Assembly (NCBI RefSeq): GCF_000331005.1
Contig: NZ_AEJB01000116.1
Location: 1-60,862, forward strand
Direction of reading: 5' to 3'
DNA from: Streptomyces turgidiscabies Car8
Lineage (GTDB): Bacteria; Actinomycetota; Actinomycetes; Streptomycetales; Streptomycetaceae
Length of the DNA stretch: 60,862 bases
Shown here: one piece after another, positions 58,681 to 60,862 of the stretch
Numbering within the stretch: the stretch's first letter is position 1
Layout: the number at the start of each line of letters is the position of its first letter
Program-made: the position numbers and the translations under genes
The notes under the pieces: model-generated
Seen by the model: only the letters and a program-made list of their open reading frames with translations
Told to the model about the DNA's origin: nothing
Database searches by the model: none

Positions 58681-59403
58681 ATGGTTGATCTCGAACTCGA
58701 ACTGGACGCGGGCCTGGCAGTCATCACCATCAACCGGCCGCACGCCCGAAACGCCATCGCGCCGGCCACCATGGACGAACTGGACCAGGCCCTCGACGCG
58801 GCGGCGGGCGCGCGGGCCCTGGTCATCACGGGCGCGGGCGACAGGGCCTTCGTGTCGGGCGGCGACCTGAAGGAACTCGCCGCGATCCGTACCGAGGACG
58901 AGGCGCTGGCGATGGCCCTGCGGATGCGCGGCGTCTGCGACAGGCTGGCCGCCTTCCCCGGCCCGGTGGTCGCCGCCCTCAACGGACACGCCTTCGGCGG
59001 CGGCGCCGAGGTGGCGGTGGCCGCCGACATCCGGATCGCGGCCGACGACATCAGGATCGGCTTCAACCAGACGGCCCTGGCGATCATGCCCGCGTGGGGC
59101 GGCGCCGAACGGCTCGCAGCGCTGGTCGGCAGGGGCCGGGCCCTCCTGCTCGCCGGCACCGCGCAGGTACTCGACGCGCCGGAGGCCGAGCGCCTCGGGC
59201 TGGTGGACCTGGTCCTGCCCCGGCCCGCCTTCGCAGAGGGCTGGCGCACGCTGGCGCACCAGCTCGCCACCCGCCCGGCCCAGGAGATCAAGCGGGTGGT
59301 GTCGGGAAACCTCGCTCCGGACGAGGCGGCCCGCGCCTTCGCCCGACTGTGGGTGTCCGAGGACCACTGGCAGGCAGCGGAAAGGGTGACGTCCCGTGGA
59401 TGA
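58681..59403 (+). CDS. Enoyl-CoA hydratase/isomerase-family protein
   Basis: 240 residues. 'ITGAGDRAFVSGGDLKELA' and the first Glu in 'GGGAEVAVAAD' are normal. The second Glu region reads 'IGFNQTALAIMPAWGGAERL', shorter by two residues and without the Glu. Similar loops occur in crotonases with decarboxylase or hydrolase activity, so a hydratase role is uncertain. It lies 83 bp after the reductase and overlaps the next gene by 8 bp. Confidence 0.87.
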   Translation: MVDLELELDAGLAVITINRPHARNAIAPATMDELDQALDAAAGARALVITGAGDRAFVSGGDLKELAAIRTEDEALAMALRMRGVCDRLAAFPGPVVAALNGHAFGGGAEVAVAADIRIAADDIRIGFNQTALAIMPAWGGAERLAALVGRGRALLLAGTAQVLDAPEAERLGLVDLVLPRPAFAEGWRTLAHQLATRPAQEIKRVVSGNLAPDEAARAFARLWVSEDHWQAAERVTSRG

Positions 59404-60685
59404 CACACGAGTTGAGACCACAGACCGACGCGGCGAACCCGGCGCCCCCGGCTCGCTGACACAGGCGGATGCCGACCAGCGGGGGCCAGCGGCCGAATCC
59501 CGCCTCGCACAGGGCGACTTGACCGCCGACCGGCGCGTCGTGGAGACCGCGGCCCGACACCACGTCCCCGGCGCATCCGGACGCCTGGCGCAGGCCGGGA
59601 CCAGCCGTCCGCACTCGGCAACCCAACCCGACCGCCCACAGGGCGACTTGGCCCCAGGCCAACGCATCATCGAAACCCCGGACCGACACCACTTCCCCGA
59701 CGCATCCGGACGCCTGGCGCAGGCCGGGACCAGCCGTCCGCACTCGGCAACCCAACCCGACCGCCCACAGAGCGACTTGGCCCCAGGCCAACGCATCATC
59801 GAAACCCCGGACCGACACCACTTCCCCGACGCATCCACGCTGCCGACGCAGTCCGGGACCGGCCGTCCCCACTCGCCGGCCCAACCCGACCCCGCGCGAA
59901 CCGACTTGACCGACGTACGACGCGACTCGCCGGACGGCACGGAGGCCGAGACTCACCAAGTCGGCTCCGTGCTCGTCGAGTCGAGCCCCGTCGGGCCGGT
60001 CGTGACTCCGCCGGAGCCGACCGATCTCGTGATCCTCTACCTGCACGGCGATCGGCATCTCTCCGGCAGCCCGGAATCGGCCCTTCACCTGGCCGAGCGG
60101 GTCGCGCTCCGTACGGGAGCGGTGGTCGTCTGTCCGCGCTACCGCTCCTCGTTCCCCGGCGCCCTCGACGACGTGCACGCCGTGTACGACTCCTGCCGGG
60201 CCCGGGGTCCGGTGGCGCTGGCCGGGGAGCGTCTCGGCGCCGGGCTCGTGGCCTCGCTGCTGGTGCGGCTGCGGGACATGGGGGCGGCGGCGCCGCAGTG
60301 CGCGGTGCTCGGCTCGGCGCTGCTCGATCTGACCCTGGACGCGCCGAGCCTGCTGTTCAACGCGGCGGCCGAGCCCGCCTTCGACCTCGACGAACTCCGG
60401 CTGCGCACCGCCCTCTACGCCGCCGGCACCGAGCCGACCAACCCGCTGCTCAGCCCCCTGCACGCCAACCTGCACGGCCTGCCACCGGTCCAGCTGCTGG
60501 TCGCGGGCACCGATCCCCTGCTGGACGACTCGCTGGGGTTCGCGGCCCGCGCGGCCCGTTCCGGGGTCGTCGTGGATCTGCGGGTGTCGGAGGACGCCGA
60601 GCGGATGCGCGCCGGGGCGGTGACCGCCATGGCCGGGTTCATCCGGGCGTGGACCCGATCAGCAGGGTCATCACGTCCCGCATGA
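59396..60685 (+). CDS. Alpha/beta-hydrolase-fold protein with N-terminal repeats and no nucleophile
   Basis: 429 residues from GTG 59396. Residues about 42-170 are three copies of a 43-residue repeat rich in Gln, Asp, Pro and His. Residues about 205-425 follow the hormone-sensitive-lipase fold ('LYLHGDRHLSG', 'CPRYRSSFPGALDDVHAVYD', 'LLVAGTDPLLDDS'), but the nucleophile elbow reads GERLG (Arg where Ser belongs) and the C-terminal catalytic His is not evident. It is probably not a hydrolase, perhaps a binding or scaffold protein. It overlaps the TetR gene tail by 47 bp. Confidence 0.72.
   Translation: MDDTRVETTDRRGEPGAPGSLTQADADQRGPAAESRLAQGDLTADRRVVETAARHHVPGASGRLAQAGTSRPHSATQPDRPQGDLAPGQRIIETPDRHHFPDASGRLAQAGTSRPHSATQPDRPQSDLAPGQRIIETPDRHHFPDASTLPTQSGTGRPHSPAQPDPARTDLTDVRRDSPDGTEAETHQVGSVLVESSPVGPVVTPPEPTDLVILYLHGDRHLSGSPESALHLAERVALRTGAVVVCPRYRSSFPGALDDVHAVYDSCRARGPVALAGERLGAGLVASLLVRLRDMGAAAPQCAVLGSALLDLTLDAPSLLFNAAAEPAFDLDELRLRTALYAAGTEPTNPLLSPLHANLHGLPPVQLLVAGTDPLLDDSLGFAARAARSGVVVDLRVSEDAERMRAGAVTAMAGFIRAWTRSAGSSRPA
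59572..59836 (+). repeat. Tandem repeat with 129-bp period, near identical copies
   Basis: The segment 59572-59707 recurs at 59701-59836 with one visible mismatch (CAGGG versus CAGAG). A diverged copy precedes it and another follows, giving three 43-residue protein repeats. The near identity indicates a recent tandem duplication that keeps the reading frame. Confidence 0.85.
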
Positions 60686-60862
60686 TCTCGGGATAGTCGG
60701 ACTGCTCGTCGTCCAGCAGCCACTGCAACTGCACCCCGTCGAGCATCGCGACCAGGGCACTCGCCGCGGCGCGCGGGGTGAGGCCGCTGGGCAGGCGGTC
60801 GCCGTAGATCCCGGTCAGGTGGGCCACGGTGTTGTCCTGGATCGAGCGGTAGTGGTCGTGGA
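60639..60862 (-). CDS. TetR-family regulator, C-terminal part (cut by the right edge)
   Basis: About 74 codons run in from the right edge: 'HDHYRSIQDNTVAHL', 'PRAAASALVAMLDGVQLQWLLDD', 'IMRDVMTLLIG'. This is the final dimerisation/ligand-binding helix pair of TetR_C domains, where 'ALVAMLDGVQLQWL' is characteristic. The DNA-binding domain lies outside the window. As the only TetR protein visible next to the cluster it is a candidate for binding the GAGAAT-N3-ATTCTC sites. Confidence 0.72.
   Translation of the reverse strand, partial: HDHYRSIQDNTVAHLTGIYGDRLPSGLTPRAAASALVAMLDGVQLQWLLDDEQSDYPEIMRDVMTLLIGSTPG

Noticed and set aside
59288..60475. 395-codon antisense frame over the repeat-containing hydrolase-like gene
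   Set aside because: It mirrors the tandem repeat but has no known fold; the plus-strand frame shows a recognisable alpha/beta hydrolase pattern and is coupled to the upstream hydratase.
18569..60862. Interpretation as a standard cholesterol degradation cluster
   Set aside because: No KstD, KshA, HsaA-D, Mce transporter or KstR-type motif is visible; shared families alone do not identify the substrate.
1..60862. Integrated element, prophage or insertion sequence
   Set aside because: No integrase, transposase, tRNA gene or flanking direct repeat was found, and composition is even across the window apart from short intergenic patches.

Overview
The window is high-GC Gram-positive DNA, almost certainly Streptomyces. 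Codons end overwhelmingly in G or C, GTG and even TTG starts are frequent, genes are tightly packed with 4-bp stop/start overlaps, and Streptomyces-type families occur (streptophobe-like membrane protein, DUF6777-like protein, secreted PI-PLC-like protein, F420-type enzymes). I see no rRNA, tRNA, CRISPR array, insertion sequence or phage gene.

Left part (1-18.4 kb) is ordinary chromosomal content: an anti-sigma-type ATPase cut by the left edge, a DUF6777-like protein divergent from a streptophobe-like membrane protein, a serine/threonine kinase operon with an FHA-ABC exporter (7770 to 3786, minus strand), an aldo/keto reductase divergent from a LysR regulator, a DinB-like protein, adenosine deaminase, a VOC protein, a PAP2 phosphatase, a dienelactone hydrolase, a secreted protein, a second aldo/keto reductase and a secreted PI-PLC-X-like protein.

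From about 18.5 kb to the right edge the window is one long CoA-thioester catabolic supercluster. It holds six acyl-CoA dehydrogenase genes (two as large/small pairs), five crotonases, five SDRs, four acyl-CoA ligases, three class III CoA-transferases, two thiolases, a thioesterase, two amidohydrolases, a branched-chain-amino-acid-type ABC importer without its binding protein, an F420-type LLM oxidoreductase, a PPOX flavoprotein, a split B12-dependent acyl-CoA mutase with an epimerase-like VOC protein, a KshB-like ferredoxin reductase, a degenerate alpha/beta hydrolase, a FadR-type GntR regulator, and the C-terminus of a TetR regulator at the right edge. The enzymes resemble those of actinobacterial steroid, terpenoid and alicyclic acid degradation. 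The ring-attacking enzymes of the known steroid pathway (KstD, KshA, HsaC) are absent, so the substrate is unknown.

Two sets of shared DNA sites tie the supercluster together. A palindrome GAGAAT-N3-ATTCTC, perfect or near-perfect, lies at promoters at about 21.5, 33.6, 40.4, 46.2, 55.9 and 57.5 kb, with a weaker relative at 39.8 kb. These include most of the divergent promoters of the cluster, which suggests one local regulator, possibly the TetR protein at the edge. A second module, GGTCTGACC followed by TTT and a -10-like hexamer at identical spacing, precedes the acyl-CoA dehydrogenase at 18.6 kb and the operon starting at 21.6 kb. It matches the known FadR operator core and flanks the FadR-type GntR gene at 20.65 kb.

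A plausible working order is: import of an organic acid, CoA activation by the ligases, dehydrogenation and hydration by acyl-CoA dehydrogenases, crotonases and SDRs, thiolytic release, and a dedicated B12 mutase/epimerase step for a branched or quaternary carbon. This order is inference; only the gene families and the DNA sites are read from the sequence.
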